Shown here piece after piece: positions 31,630 to 44,651 of a stretch of DNA of 64,000 bases. The stretch spans positions 62,001 to 126,000 of the forward strand of contig JANCIK010000015.1 of the NCBI GenBank assembly GCA_028532985.1, given 5' to 3'. The notes beneath the pieces are model-generated. The model searched no databases and had not been told where the DNA came from. It saw only the letters and a program-made list of their open reading frames with translations. The position numbers and the translations under genes were made by a program. The DNA comes from Stropharia rugosoannulata. Taxonomy: Eukaryota > Basidiomycota > Agaricomycetes > Agaricales > Strophariaceae. Each line of letters begins with the position of its first letter. The first letter of the stretch is position 1.

Positions 31630-33547
31630 CAACTTTTTCACGATGAACAACACTATAATCCGCCCTTCCCTCATCAAAACCTTCCCCGTTACGACTACAG
31701 TGGATTGGCACAGCCCACGCCTGTATATGTTGGGGATCCGAGCTCGTCCTACGTAGACATTTTACAGAGAACAGGTACGTGCTGATTCCCGGCCAAAGCC
31801 AAGTCAAACTTTACTAGTCACTTATCGCTGAATTCCACCTTCACAGTGCATGGTGGTATAGATCACGCGGGCAGTGCGTACGCTCTACCAAGGGGAAACT
31901 TTGCGATGGGAGGTAGGTACTCAGTCTGCATAATGATCCCAGCTAACTGTATGTCATAGAACCTGGTATGCGGTTCCACACGGGTCTCTGCACCATCGAA
32001 AATGTTGGAGGTGGCATTTCATTAAATACCACTTCTCGTTCGCCAAGACTTTCAACTGCATTTTCAGGACACAGTCGCCACCCGAACCAGAATATTTCAT
32101 TCCCATACACCTCGTACGGACCTATGCAACTGGGATATCCTGCGCCGACTGTCAACAATAGATTTCTGACGTACGGCTTCAGCCTCCCTGGCAATACCAT
32201 TGCAGGTGAACATCATTACTCCCCGTATTTTGCAAGCTCAGAGCCCAAGTGAGCAAGGCGCATATGTAATAGTGTAATAGAGACAGTCTAATGAGACTAT
32301 ATACACAGTATTGGGACTACACAACAAGTTTATGGACCGGGACATTGCTCTCAAGCGTCATATGCTCCGACTGTGGGACTCGCAGCGGAGTATTACGGTG
32401 CAACTGGTATGCATATTTATTATTTATTATTCGTGTTCAAAGTAGAGCTAATATAATGTATGACCGCTAGAGCATGCTTACAGCAGTAGAATTGAATCAA
32501 ACATGTGAGTTTGAGGGCTTTTACGTAGTCTGCGTATGCTAACTGGCACGTACGGTATAGGTATGCGCGAACAGAGACTGTCGATTACACTGGAAACCAT
32601 CAAGCTCCACATTTAAATCTGGAAGATCAACATATCGCTTCGTGTTCAACGACAGGTATTTGCTTGATTTTCGAAGGTAATGCGGCACTGAATGAGGTAT
32701 CTCGCAGCGAGTGTGAACCATCAATGTACACTAAATCAACTAAATCAGCGGGGTAACACACCTGATATAGAGCACCAGACTCATCATGCGTACACTACTA
32801 GCACTATGTCGGAAGGCAGCACGGGAACAGATGTAGGGGAGATCACGAACACGTTGGGTGAGCAAAAATCGTATCTCATCTAAACTGAAGGGGACTAATG
32901 ACGTATACGTATACGTATACGAACGCAATGATAAGCATTTCATCCAGCTGAGCAACTTCGCCATGGGGAAAACAAACATATAATACCTAAATTGAACGAT
33001 GGGGATACCGCACGCGAAGGACGGCAGTCAGTACCCCAAAGCGACTTTCGCAAGAGTGTCAAAGCACGTCCAAGGTGAGTTATTGTTTGTTTCCCCTTGT
33101 CGTCGAGTCTATAAGCCTCTGATTTCGCTTTTTCAGCTCGAAGAAGAGCGTCAAAACAGCTAAGACACCTCGAGCAAAGAAGGAAGAGAGTTGTGCCGTA
33201 GCCGGGACGGTCAACGCACCGCCCAAGAAACATGGTACGGACTTTCTAATCGCGGCCCATCAGGGCTCTATTTCCAACACTATAAACTGACAAGCTTCGT
33301 CCGAGTCAGTAACAGGGAAGAGAGAGTCCGAAATCGACACACACACACTCAACCTAAAGCGGCTGTATACTCCAAAGCAGCCGTATGTAAAGCGCAAAGA
33401 CAACAGGCAAAAGCGTGAGTCCTTTCTGCATCCCAGAATGTTCTGCTTGGAAGCTCACCTTGTACAGCTACAATGGAGGTCAATCCTCAGATTGCGGTCG
33501 CCAGTACCAGGGGCGTAGAATGGGAGTGGAAGATAGATGAATCGTGA
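31630..33547 (+). CDS. 3' part of an orphan gene with at least 11 short exons
   Basis: The following exons agree in phase throughout: 31,701-31,774, 31,847-31,912, 31,960-32,248, 32,309-32,406, 32,471-32,504, 32,561-32,655, 32,708-32,857, 32,948-33,074, 33,137-33,234, 33,295-33,414 and 33,468-33,547 (stop). The product is Tyr/Pro/Gly/Gln-rich in the first half (YALPRGNFAMG; FPYTSYGPMQLGYPAPT), has a Lys-rich, probably nuclear-targeting stretch (SSKKSVKTAKTPRAKKEES), a second basic patch (KRLYTPKQPYVKRKDN), and ends GVEWEWKIDES. The first exon probably starts left of 31,701, because the frame reads coding-like from ~31,630; the true start was not found. One exon is only 34 nt. Family not recognised. 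Confidence 0.6.
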
Positions 33548-33884
33548 TATCGGGGCATCATATCTATTTTTATCAACTGATTATCGACAAGATGTCACTA
33601 CTATATATATACTTATGTATACTGAAGCCTGTAGAATAATACACAGAAACATGTAGGCAAACATAAGAGATAATCTGGCTATTAAAAGCTAAAGGTGCTG
33701 TCTGGTTAAGCCCGACACATCCCCTTCCACGCTCAATTGATTCCAGTGTAACCTGACATCAAACCAGCTCATCCCATCCTAGAGTCCTACTCTACACAAC
33801 CGAAAGTAGCCTATAACTTCAGTATAGAATTTTCACGCAATTTGCTTGTAATTTACATGAGTTCTTAAATCAAATCATGAGAGC

Positions 33885-34535
33885 GAGGAGCCTTCAGCAA
33901 TGCCAATTCGAGGGACCATCATCAACCTCTTCACGCTTTGGAAAATGTCGCATATATCTCTAATGACGCAGCTGCCTCTGACAAGCTCACTCCACCCTCT
34001 TCTCGCAAGGTAGGTGTGTTCGGGTGTGACGATGTTTGGACTAATAATGTTAATCTTCAAGGATACTTTTGGCTTCTATGACTTCAAAGATAACGACAAT
34101 GACAACAAGAATCCTGTATGCCTTTCTCCGTAGTTTCTCGCTGCTTCAGATCACGCTATAGACCTATATCAGATGCTAATGCGAGAACATTTTTTGGGTG
34201 ATGATGTTGCCATGAGTTCTCCCTGCACTCGTACTGCACCTTTTACAGATTTCCTGCACAAGATTCAACGCTACCTTTCCATGTGCTCTATCCCTGCTTT
34301 GAAATAGCTTTTTTTCCCCGCAGCTAATGCCAAAAATGCGATAAGCATTCGCCGATCTGCCACAGTGCTTGACATCGACTATTACCTACGCAAACTTGCC
34401 GCGCTTATGAAAATTTATCAAAAAGATGATTGCACTCATGCAGGAATCATTATTACCATCCATTCAATACAAAGAGAGGCAGGAAAGATAGATGCTCGTT
34501 GCATTGACATGTTTGGGCTAAGTAGCTGAGCCTTC
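33885..34535 (+). pseudogene. Coding-like exon remnants, unresolved
   Basis: Three stretches look translated. ~33,885-34,010 reads HHQPLHALENVAYISNDAA before a GTAGGT donor. 34,063-34,116 is an in-phase continuation reading DTFGFYDFKDNDNDNKNP. 34,160-34,290 reads AIDLYQMLMREHFLGDD, and ~34,325-34,530 reads RRSATVLDIDYYLRKLAALM up to a TGA. The junction after DNKNP (donor GTATGC at 34,117) does not keep phase with either nearby acceptor, so the gene is either decayed or my model is wrong there. Family not recognised. Confidence 0.35.
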
Positions 34536-35478
34536 GCCTTCCAGGGGATACTAGTAGTTTCGGTCCTTCACTCAGCTATGATCAGCATGCTGTACAGGTT
34601 AAATTGGGACAATAAAGAGAAAGCCTCTTCTGCAGCACGTCTTTTCATAGAGCATCCCGGCGCTCTTGCGAAGGATCAGATGACTCAATTTTTGGATATT
34701 TGAATTATTGTCACAACTTTATACATACGTTGCTTATCCTACCAACTGCTCGCCTCTAGCTAAAAGCGTATATTAAGGGTCTACTTAAACGATTTGTGCC
34801 ACTTCTATATTTTGTATTGACTGAACCTATGCCGCGTATCCCGGTTTTCCTATAGAGTAGGTAGCTTTGTTAGTGTTTTATGTAACGCCGTGTATGTTGC
34901 ATTTCCGACATGTAGTAGTTAAACATACATGTAAACTTCTGACCTAAACAAACGTAAAATGACATCACTTCTGTCGGGAAACCGTCCACTATTTCAAGTG
35001 GACAGGACTCCATGGCAGCAGATTACTCGCATATTAAATATTCAAGTTTTGTCCCTTTAAACCCCGTTGTACACGCTGTATGTAATGTATTAATTGTATT
35101 TTGGTTGGATGAATTACCCAAACTCACACATACCCCACACTAACCCCCAGGGCCCACGCCATGTCGCGTGGACGAGAGCCTCATGCGTCCGCCGACCGTC
35201 CGCTCTTATCTAGGTTATATATAAAATACATTCTCCTGCCAAGACATTTACATGGACAGGTATGTGAGCATTCGTCATGATTTGGTGTAAGAGACGTGCT
35301 TTATGTCCTTGAATAGAACAAGTATTTGTAGTCATCAAGTGATCATGGATATTTTCTTTGGTCAGCTTTCGGGTGCTTCATGTGGTTACGCTTCTCTCTC
35401 GATAAGCAAAGCTTGCTATGAAGTCAAGCGACATAAACTGAGGCTTACCGTGTCGTCCTCCAAGACGAAATTCTAACG
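34536..35478. other. Intergenic, no gene seen
   Basis: AT-rich sequence without splice-supported coding frames. It includes the promoter region of the metalloprotease gene; no clear TATA box was identified. Confidence 0.5.
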
Positions 35479-38119
35479 ATGCGCCTCCCCTTCAAAAGTC
35501 TGCTGACAGTGTCTATATTGCCTTTTGCTTATACATCAATTGCATCTGCTAGTCCATTAGAGTTTGCAACTAGACAAAACATTCAAATTGCACCTGACCT
35601 TGCTCTTGAAGCTTTCCATCCCGCCACTTCATTTCAGGTGCGCAGTACACGGCATTTTCCACATTAAACTGACGTGAATAAACTTCTTATACGGTAGACA
35701 TTTGGAACTGGGATCGAGAATCTCATCTCTAGACGCTTGAAATTTGATTTGAAGAACGCGGCAATCACGTTTGCTAGTTCACATCTTTCGAAAGATGCAA
35801 GCTCTATATCCTTCAAGTCAGGATTCTCAGGAGAAGTGTCCGATCATGCCTTCCTTGTACAGATGCACGTACGTGGCTACGCTACACATCTACCGCTTTG
35901 CGTTAAAAGTATATACTTCAATTTTAGAACGGAATACCATTTGCAAACGCCGTTGCTAATGTTGCATTTAACAAGGACAGCAAGGTGATAAAACGTGTTC
36001 TTTTGCAAGCAGAACACTTACTCGGAAGACTACTCGTTATAGGTTATTTCTTTTGGTTCCTCATTTGTAAACCCTTGTGCGTCTCTCTTTTGAACATATA
36101 GACAGACTCTGCATTGACGACCAACAGCGAGCTTTGCTTCAACCACACCATCAATCTCGGTACAAACAGCCATTTCTATAGCTGAAAAAGCACTCTCTGC
36201 CACATTTAATGGGCACCCACCAACACTTGAATTCTTCGCCGCGCAGGAGAACAAAGCCGTGCTCACACACGTCGTACAGATCCAGAATGATGCCACCGGC
36301 GCATGGTTTGAAGCATTCGTTGATGCGCACGCAGGAGTGCTGGTATCGGTGACAGATTTTGTCACCCACGCATCTGTAAGTTCTCCAAGGAATCAGGAAG
36401 TGTTCCAATTTTATTTACTGAATGATAAATCCGGGCTGCAGTATCGCGTTCTCCCTATTCAAGAGGAGATTTTAACGCAGGGATTTCAAGTCCTTGTCGA
36501 CCCCGAGAACCTCGCTTCGTCGCCGCTTGGATGGCACTCCACCGGGACAGTGAATACTACGTGAAATTCAATAATTACACCCTTGATACTCAACGCTGAC
36601 CTCTTCCTCCGTGCATACCTCGCATCCCCAGCATAGCTTCGTGAGTCACGTACTGGTCTCCTTCGAGAGTGTTGAATTAAACGTACCCGCTTTTGCAGAG
36701 GCAATAATGCCATATCGTTCAAGGGCGCCCAGAACGCTACGACGAGCGAGAGCTCGGAAGGACTCAACTTCGTCTTCGTGCAGGATCCAACCCAGGATCC
36801 TACTGTTCAAGTCAATCTAGACGCCGCGCGTACAAACACTTTCTACATCGTCAACACAATGCACGACTTAACTTACCAGTAAGTTCCATCCTGCGAGATA
36901 TGTGAAACAATGCAGACTCGGAATATTGAAATTGTTACGTAGATACGGGTTCACTGAAGCATCGTTCAACTTCCAGAACAACAATTTCGGCAAGGGCGGT
37001 GTGGGGAATGACCAAGTTACCATCTCTGTGCAGGACGCTGCGGGGACTAATAACGCGGACTTCGCTACCCCTGCTGAGTGCGGACTGACAATTATATGCA
37101 GCGGACAATCAGGTAGAATGAGTGGGTACCATATCGGCACTTGATACAGAAACGGATATGGCTTATTGGGAAATTAGGGATGTTCTTGTGGACATTCACG
37201 ACGGTAAATCCATACACTCGGTATAAAGAGAGCGTTACTGACACCTTGACAGCCCGAGAGAGATGGTGCTCTGGAGAACGGCATCGTCACACATGAGATG
37301 ACTCACGGCGTCACTAACCGCATGACAGGCGGAGGAACTGGTAGGTGCCTCCAGACCACGGAAGCCGGAGGGATGGGGGAAGGATGGTCTGATACCATGG
37401 CTATGTACGTCTGTCCTTCCTGTGCTAGTTATGTTGATTAAGACTCGATTTTGCCAGATGGAACGAAACGACCTCGACGGCGACTCCTGATTTCGTCCTT
37501 GGACAGTATGTGACTAACAACCCGGCTGGCATCCGGTCGCATCCTTACTCCACCAATATGTAAGCCTATTACTATTTGATTCAATGGGTGAACTCACAAG
37601 AACTTCCCGAAGGACGGTAAACCCATTGACATACGCCGACCTTCAAACGCGTACAGAAGTCCACGGTAATCCAGCATCTTATCCCATTTCATCGAGGTCG
37701 TGATACTGAAGCATGGATTGTAGCCATTGGTGAGGTGTGGGCGAACATGCTTTACAACGTCTACGCCAACCTTGTGGGGATTCATGGTTTCTCTCCTGAT
37801 GCCCGCACAGACGCTACTACATCAGAAGGGAATGTCGTCTTCATGCATCTGTTCATCGACTCACTCCCTATCCAGCCTTGCAACCCTACTTGTAAGTCAG
37901 CGTGCGCCGTATTTCATGATTGACAGATATCTAACAAATTCCACTCACCATGCAGTCTTGAACGCTCGTGACGCTTGGCTACAGGCGGACGTAAATCGCT
38001 TCGGAGGAGCGAATGCCTGCGCTCTTTGGGATGCGTTCGCTAGCCGTGGACTCGGCGTCGGCGCGGCGAACCACACCAATAACTTTGAACTCCCTCCTGC
38101 TTGCCCTTCGCCAAACTGA
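35479..38119 (+). CDS. Fungalysin, secreted M36 zinc metalloprotease, 14 exons
   Basis: An extracellular protease that degrades proteins (elastin/keratin-type substrates in characterised members). Exons: 35,479-35,637; 35,698-35,868; 35,928-35,984; 36,043-36,076; 36,128-36,375; 36,442-36,560; 36,699-36,878; 36,943-37,121; 37,178-37,203; 37,253-37,404; 37,458-37,559; 37,613-37,665; 37,724-37,891; 37,956-38,119. All phases agree. The signal peptide is [20 protein letters not shown]. The FTP-type prodomain includes [16 protein letters not shown] and [11 protein letters not shown]. The catalytic domain has the zinc motif HEMTH ([18 protein letters not shown]) and GGMGEGWSD supplying the third ligand Glu, then [18 protein letters not shown]. 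The length (~570-580 residues) fits the family. A 24-nt GT...AG insert at 37,078-37,101 is discussed as a finding. This is the only fully intact conserved gene in the right half. Confidence 0.93.
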
Positions 38120-38859
38120 CAGAAGTTACACGTTGATTAGGCCAACATATGCGCTATATGAAAGACTGCTTGAATAAATTGCATTATCTGATGATGTGAA
38201 AGTTACCTGACTATTAAACATTACTATGTACCGAAGGGTATCACGGGCGAATCTGGACTGATACTTCACTTACTGCAGTCAGAGTTCTCTACTAAACGAA
38301 TCCTGGTGAGTCAGCACAGAAGGACAATTGAAGCATGAACAAACGTGGGGAGCCTAAAATAGCAAGAAGTGCTTACACGGTCATAGGTACCGACCTGTAG
38401 AGCGAAGGTTCTGATGATCACTCTTTTGACATGCACATTGACCGACCAAGTACCGTCCTATTTATACTGAGAAGAGGCAGTGAGTCAAGAGGAGGAAGAA
38501 GCTTGGATGACGCGGCGCGCGCCGCCGTCGACGACGCGATAGGGTAATGCACGTGACCTGATCCGAATAAGGCTCCCCGCGAGCAGATAACGGGGCTGGG
38601 GCGGGAGGGGGTCGGCTTGCTCCTGCTCCACCACTGCAGCAGCCAACAACGCGAAACACCCTCTTCTTATTTCGTCTCGTCTCATAGTCTGGCATTTATT
38701 TGCTACAGACTCGATTCCCTCACCTCAACAGCTTCGTTTATTGGATTTCTGCTTCTTACTACTCTGACTCATATTGTGAGTTATCGCGCCCTTGCTTATT
38801 CATGTTCCTTCCCACTGACTTACGCCCAAGGTCTACTATAAACCATACATTATATCTTA
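38120..38859. other. Intergenic / promoter of the BCAS3-like gene
   Basis: No coding frame with support. The last ~200 bp before 38,860 are pyrimidine-rich (TCTTCTTATTTCGTCTCGTC), as is common upstream of fungal starts. Confidence 0.4.
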
Positions 38860-41800
38860 ATGCCCTCTCGCTCCTCTCGCAATAATGCCCGCAAGCACGC
38901 CGCGACCCCTGTCCATAGCAACAGCAGCTCTACCAGCAGGGCTACCTCGAGCGATACCAGAGACTCGGACCAACCACGGCAACCGCAACCTTCATCTGCA
39001 CAGCGCCAGACAAGGTCTACACTACAGTTCTCACCTCCAGCTCATCTACCTACGCCCCTCCCTGACGAGGACGTAATTCCGGCGCCATCCGCAGACCTGC
39101 TAGGCTTCGCGTCGTTGGACGCGCCAGCGCAGGACAGCTCTGGGCAATTCATGGACTTCACCAACTTACCAACACCTTCTCGGGAAGATGTATATATGCA
39201 CCCTACTTCTCTCCTAGATGGCGACCATTACGGGGAAGCCGAGTCTAGCGAAGATGCCCCCGTTTATCGCTCGCCGCCTTACCGCGAGGCCCTACGACTC
39301 CCTGACCTTGATGAAGAACGATCTCCACTTCCCCTGCCCATCCTTCCTCGGTTCCATCCCCGGAACCAGGACGCACAAGATGAAGAGGGGCAGAAGGAAA
39401 CGGATGTGCGGACTTTGACGCCCTCATATGCTCGGTACGTTCCTCGTTCCTCCTTCTTTGTTCTTCATTTCCCTCCTGGTATTGCTTATTCTCTTTTGCT
39501 CTCTTCTTTCTACCGTGTTCGACAACGTGCACTGTTTATTATTGGATGTGGAATTCGACAGTGTTCGATGGGCGCTATATGCTATTGATACGCGTCGACA
39601 GGTCGGAATAACGTTGGATATCCTTTTATGCCGTTGGGGTCCCCGCTTTTCCTGGAATGGGGTGCATTTTAGCCTTCATGCGCTTTGAGCTGCGGTATTT
39701 GTCGAATGGATTGCAGTCCTGAGGAGGCGATCGTTGGATTTCTGTCTCACTTGCAGCCCCGCAAGTGTATTCAGGCGAGTTGAACATCATTCAACTCCTC
39801 ATGGCATGATTCTGTGGCCATTCCTTATGCGTCGATGGTTTCGACGGGGATTAAATCATTGCCTCCCTGTGATATGATCCATTCCGGTTTAGGGCTCAGC
39901 ATTTGTTGTGCTCGCACACGTGGGCTAAGCACTTCAACTCTATGCTAGCATCGTGGCTTTCTTTGATCCCAGTCAACCGGTATGGGATCCTGGGGATCCT
40001 GCCCGTCTGCCCATCTCAGCTTGCGCCTCTATGACTGTCATTGAACCGTCTTTGTTGGTGGTCATCTTTTACTAGAATTGTTTATTCTATGTCCATCTTC
40101 CAACATTTTTTGACTAAACTTACTGATACTCTCGCCAACAGTTCCTCCATCTCTCCCGTCACCTCTCCCGGCCCGCCTGCTCTAAGCAACGCTCATGTAC
40201 GATCCCCTCAGGTGGCCCTGCCAGTTCGGCGACCTCAAGTGGTACTTTAGACTCTATGAGTCGCACCATTCGAGGCTACGTCCCCACTAATGGCCCTGCT
40301 GCGGCTGCACCGCGCGTGTCAAGGCCAGACGTTGGACATGCTGTTCTCAGCCCGACTGATGGGCGCGGGACGATGATGAAGAATTACGCGGACAGGTCGA
40401 GGATGCAGCAAGAGTACGAGAGGGAGTATGAGCGGGCAGGGGCAGAGGAGGGCAAGGGCGAGGAGGGGGGATTATATGGCTACGGCTACGGCGCTGGCAA
40501 TTCGCGAGGTTACAGACGCGGAGAGGCTGGGCATGACTATGCATACGAAGGTTACCCAAACTCGCCCCCGCCTCCCCACCCCGCTGCGCTAGCAGGGGGT
40601 GGGCATCACATGGCGACTACGAGCAACAGCAGTACATATACCCGCAAGATACTGCCCGTTACCTATCAGAGTCTCAGCAGGGCCGAGTATATCCCAGACA
40701 ACCGCAGCCGCAGCCCAGCCAGAACCAGCAAGTCCACTGACGGCAGCATAGCGCGTCGGAGCGCATCATGGGATCGGGTCTTGCTCAGGCTATACGCCGT
40801 GGAGCGGCTGCTGGCGCAAGTGTTGTCGGTGGGGTGCGCGGCGCGCAGAAGATGGCTTCCGGGACGGGTATGGCAAAGTAGGGCGGAGACAAGGTGCAAT
40901 GGGCGAGATGGGATATATTAAACGGACAGTGAGTCTCGTTATTTTCAGACACATTTTCCTTGCTGATGACTTACCGTTACTGTTATGTAGACGGATTCTT
41001 CTCATCGCCTACCCTGCTGCGCTCCAGATATGGAGCTGCGCAGACCTTGGTGCACTAAAGGAACTTGTTCATCTCGATCTCGGCAACCCAGAATGGACCC
41101 TCATGCTGGGAGGTTCTGATCCTGTCTCCTATGACGGGAAGGAATGTAGTCGCGTCATTCACGCTGCTATTCTTCCGAGCATTGGCGCTACGCTGGAGAA
41201 AGACTTTCTACAGGATAACCGACCACTTCTGGGCATGTTATGAGTCTCCATACCCAGTATTACTTACTACCAATGGTTACACGATTGTAGACTTGAACGC
41301 GCTGAAAGTACGGCTGGCGGGTACGACAACATAGAGGACGAGCGTCGGACGTTTTTCGTGGTATACTCTCTACGCTCACACCAGGTTGTAAAGATGCGCG
41401 CTCTTCCTGGTAGTGCCGCACAATTTGAAGCAAACGGACATATTATTGCGATCGTACGTATATTGTTGGTCTCCAATATATGTCGTTTACTGATGCATCC
41501 GGGCTGCGTTAGGGTACAACGGCCCCACCCAGCATTCATATTTTATCTTCAACGACATTTAACACTTTACATATTATTCCATCTGCCCAACTCGCGCCTT
41601 ACGCACCAGCGTCACTTGTAAATATATCCCCTTAAACAGCAGCATTATCTATTACAAACAAGGTTATGAACACAGTCCATTCCAGTGCCGCTTCGACGTC
41701 TGCAAACGCAATATCTATAACGAACAAGACCACAACTTCAGCTCAGGCGAGCTCTGTATCATTAAGACTCGGATTCGCGACTGAAGGAGCCCTGGATGAC

Positions 41801-44651
41801 CCGACAGAACCACCTTATCCTGTCTTCGCTCTCTCTGGCCGCCTCATTGTATATGCATCGGCTTCCCCCTCTTCCGGGCCATTTACCAAAGGCGGCGCAA
41901 GTGGCCAGAGCAGCGCCAACGACAAGTCTTCCCGCCGCCTATCGTCATCATCCGCTGACTCGGGTCCCCGCTCTGCGGGAGGCAATCCATCGAGTTTTAA
42001 CTCTTCGTCCCCATTCGGCTTTGGGCTTGGCCGTCTCTGTGGGATGACACAGGTACAGGCGACAGATGTGGGTAACGCAGTTGGAAAAGTTAGTGAGGGC
42101 GCGATGAGGGTCAGCAAGTCAGTGCTCGGGGGGATGAAGTTCCTTGGAGGCATGGCTCTTGACGCGGCCAGGAGTCGTGTTTCAACCGGCGCGAGTGGGG
42201 GAGGTGGGGTCTCAGTGGGGCAGGGTGTTCATTCGGCATATGGTCAAGCACCAGGACCTGAGGGGCGAATTAGGGCGTTTACTGGCCCGGGGACGAAGTT
42301 TGTGTCACGCAGCGCTCCGGATGAGAATGCGGGCAAGCTGGGCGCCCTGTCCAATGAGGGCAGCGCGGGAGCACAGAATACTCGACGATACTCAAACGGT
42401 TCGACTTTATCTGCATGGGACGGACGTAGTGCAAGCGGGGAGTCACCTCCCAGCCCCGTTTCCAGTACGGGGAACGCTGTGGTCGCGCCTGCAACGCGTC
42501 CCGTCGGGGAAAGGGGGCAATTCATCACTGTCCTAGATCTCAGGGTGCTATTGCGTGACCGGGAGGGTGGGAACTCTCCGGTACCTGTCAGAATCGCCGA
42601 GTTCAACGCATCCCGAAGCCAGCCTGTTGTACAGCTCCGCTTTTCATGTGACGGCGCAAACGTTGCGGTCGTGCTGCGCGACGGGCATGCGGTGCGTGTA
42701 TTCAAGCTATTACCCCAGCCTGCAGTCGTGCGTGCCACACGTGCTAGTCCTGCCGAGGCTGGAGACGCTGGAGCTGGACGTGCATCGACAGGGCACGGGA
42801 TGCACGTATACGACTTATACCGTGGCCGGACGGCTGCGGTGGTTGGGTCTGTGGACTGGGCTCGAGACGGGCGATAGGCAGCAGTGGGGACAAGGAACCG
42901 GACCGTACATGTGTTTGCGACAAACCCCTACGGAGGGAAGCCTGATGTTGCAAGTCATGTAGAGGGTAGGGTCAGGAATTCCGCCGTTTTGGTGAATTAT
43001 TATTTTCTTCGAATTCTTGTAAACTGACTAACGTTTTACATTTAGTCTACGGGACCGGTGAAAGTTCACCCGCTGGTACGGCTGCGTGGACACAAGAGCA
43101 GCTTGGAACAGCCAGTGGCGCCTCTCGCATTCACGTTTATCGAGCCTTCGGAGGTGGCGCTCTCCCCAGCCCTCGCCTTCCCGTTTGCTCCTCCACCCGT
43201 TACTAACTCGCCGTCGTTCTCAGCCCCCAAGCTCAAGCGCGGGACAAATTACCAAGACCTACTTGTCTTCGATCCTGTCGACTGCGTTCTGTCACTGCGG
43301 AGGCTGACCATTGGGACGCAGGCTGTCAATGACCAGGGTGGCCTCGCCGCTGGGATACATGCGTTGGGAGTTACCAGCATCTTGCTTCCTGGGATGGACG
43401 GTGCCGGCAGGTTAAGTGTGGGTTCCTCCCCGTCAACGAAGATGAGCGAAAGGCCCAAGTCGAATACCGCGGTGAAAGAGGAGGCGAGGGTGGAGCTTGT
43501 TGCGCATGCTGGAGTTGAGGATACTTGGGATTTGAGGAGGGGACTACAGCCCGTAGAGATCAAGTCGGTCATTCTCCCGAAGGTCGAGGACAGGAGGAGG
43601 AAGGCAATTATCGGATCTGAGTACGCCTCATGCCTCTGTCTTCGTTCTAGTGTGTCTAATATTCTACATTTTTAGCTGGTTAGCTGAAGGCGAGATATCA
43701 ACATGCTCGAAGTCCAGTCGTGTCCTTCCCCGCTCCCTACACTTGTCGCGCCAATTCTCATTCTATACCCTGGGCGAAGACTACCATGCCCTTATACGAC
43801 GCTACCAGTTCGATATTGCGGGTACGAAGATCGAGGTCCGGAAACTTGTTGAGATCAACACATACGCCCCGGGCGGCGGTGGTTCATCCTTCGTTGAAGG
43901 CTTTTCGTCCCCGCGCGACATCCGCCGCGTTCCGTCGTCCTTCGATGAACCCATTGCCTCGGCGATCTCTGGAAGCTTTGACAACTCCAATATACCGGCC
44001 ATCTTACCAATGTACCCCAACGGTGTGCCTGGCTCGCATCCCAAGTCGTTCAGGAACTCGATACCTATCAGGACTATGGCAGGCATCGGGGACGGCGTCA
44101 GCGACGGTCTGGGGGGTATAAGGCGGGGCGTCAAGGCTAGGTCTCCGCAGCTTGCGAATGCACCTTCTGACTCAAGTGTCAATGCAATTTATGTTCCCGT
44201 CCCTCTGGAATTTGACGAAGAAGATGAAGATTTCATCAGTCCTGAAACCGTTGATAGGCCCAGCTCACCGGAGTATAATATCTATCAAGGAGGGTCGATG
44301 GCGCGCAAGGGGGACTCTGGCAAGCCAGTTATTGTGCCGCTCGATCACAGCACTCACAGTCTCCTCGACGCCGACGTCGTAGGCTCGATGGAGGAAGATA
44401 TAATGGATGGATGGGATACTCAAGACAAGCAGGCCATTGCGGAGGCGGAAGAGTTTCACGAGTTTACTGTTGACCTCGGCATGGATGCAGGTGACGGGAT
44501 TATGGGCTCAGACTTACTGGCTCAAAGAACAAGGGTACACCGAGGCTTTAGAGACCATAGTTATCGCACTGAAATGACTGACGGTTCTTCGCTTGTATGT
44601 AATACAGTTCGAGACCGGCTGGGGACGAGCCTACTAGTGATTTTAATGTGA
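38860..44651 (+). pseudogene. BCAS3-like WD40 protein (autophagy-related), damaged
   Basis: A large WD40 protein of the BCAS3 type, a family linked to phagophore membranes together with ATG18-like proteins. N-terminus MPSRSSRNNARKHAATP, Ser/Pro-rich. WD-type segments: DKVQWARWDIL (40,890), LLIAYPAALQIWSCADLGAL (41,000), VVYSLRSHQVVKMRALPG (41,360), YPVFALSGRLIVYAS (41,810), FSCDGANVAVVLRDGHAVRV (42,640), DWARDGR-stop-AAVGTRNRTVHVF (42,855-42,915). The BCAS3 C-terminal part is WLAEGEISTCSKSSRVLPRS and LGEDYHALIRRYQFDIAGTK (43,680-43,820). Introns at 40,923-40,990, 41,237-41,290, 41,456-41,513, 41,616-41,660, 42,992-43,045 and 43,621-43,675 keep phase. Damage: a frame change near 40,210 (or an alternative 0.7-kb intron), one in a G run near 40,600, an in-frame TAG near 40,877 and an in-frame TAG at 42,875 where Trp is expected. 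Confidence 0.65.

Noticed and set aside
40690..40755. In-frame TGA near 40,738 in the BCAS3-like gene
   Set aside because: It is contained in a GTATAT...CACTGACGGCAG intron that is phase 0 at both ends.
41230..41660. Two additional in-frame stops in the BCAS3-like gene (TGA at 41,241 and TAA near 41,633)
   Set aside because: Both fall inside well-formed introns (41,237-41,290 and 41,616-41,660) that keep phase, so they are not lesions.
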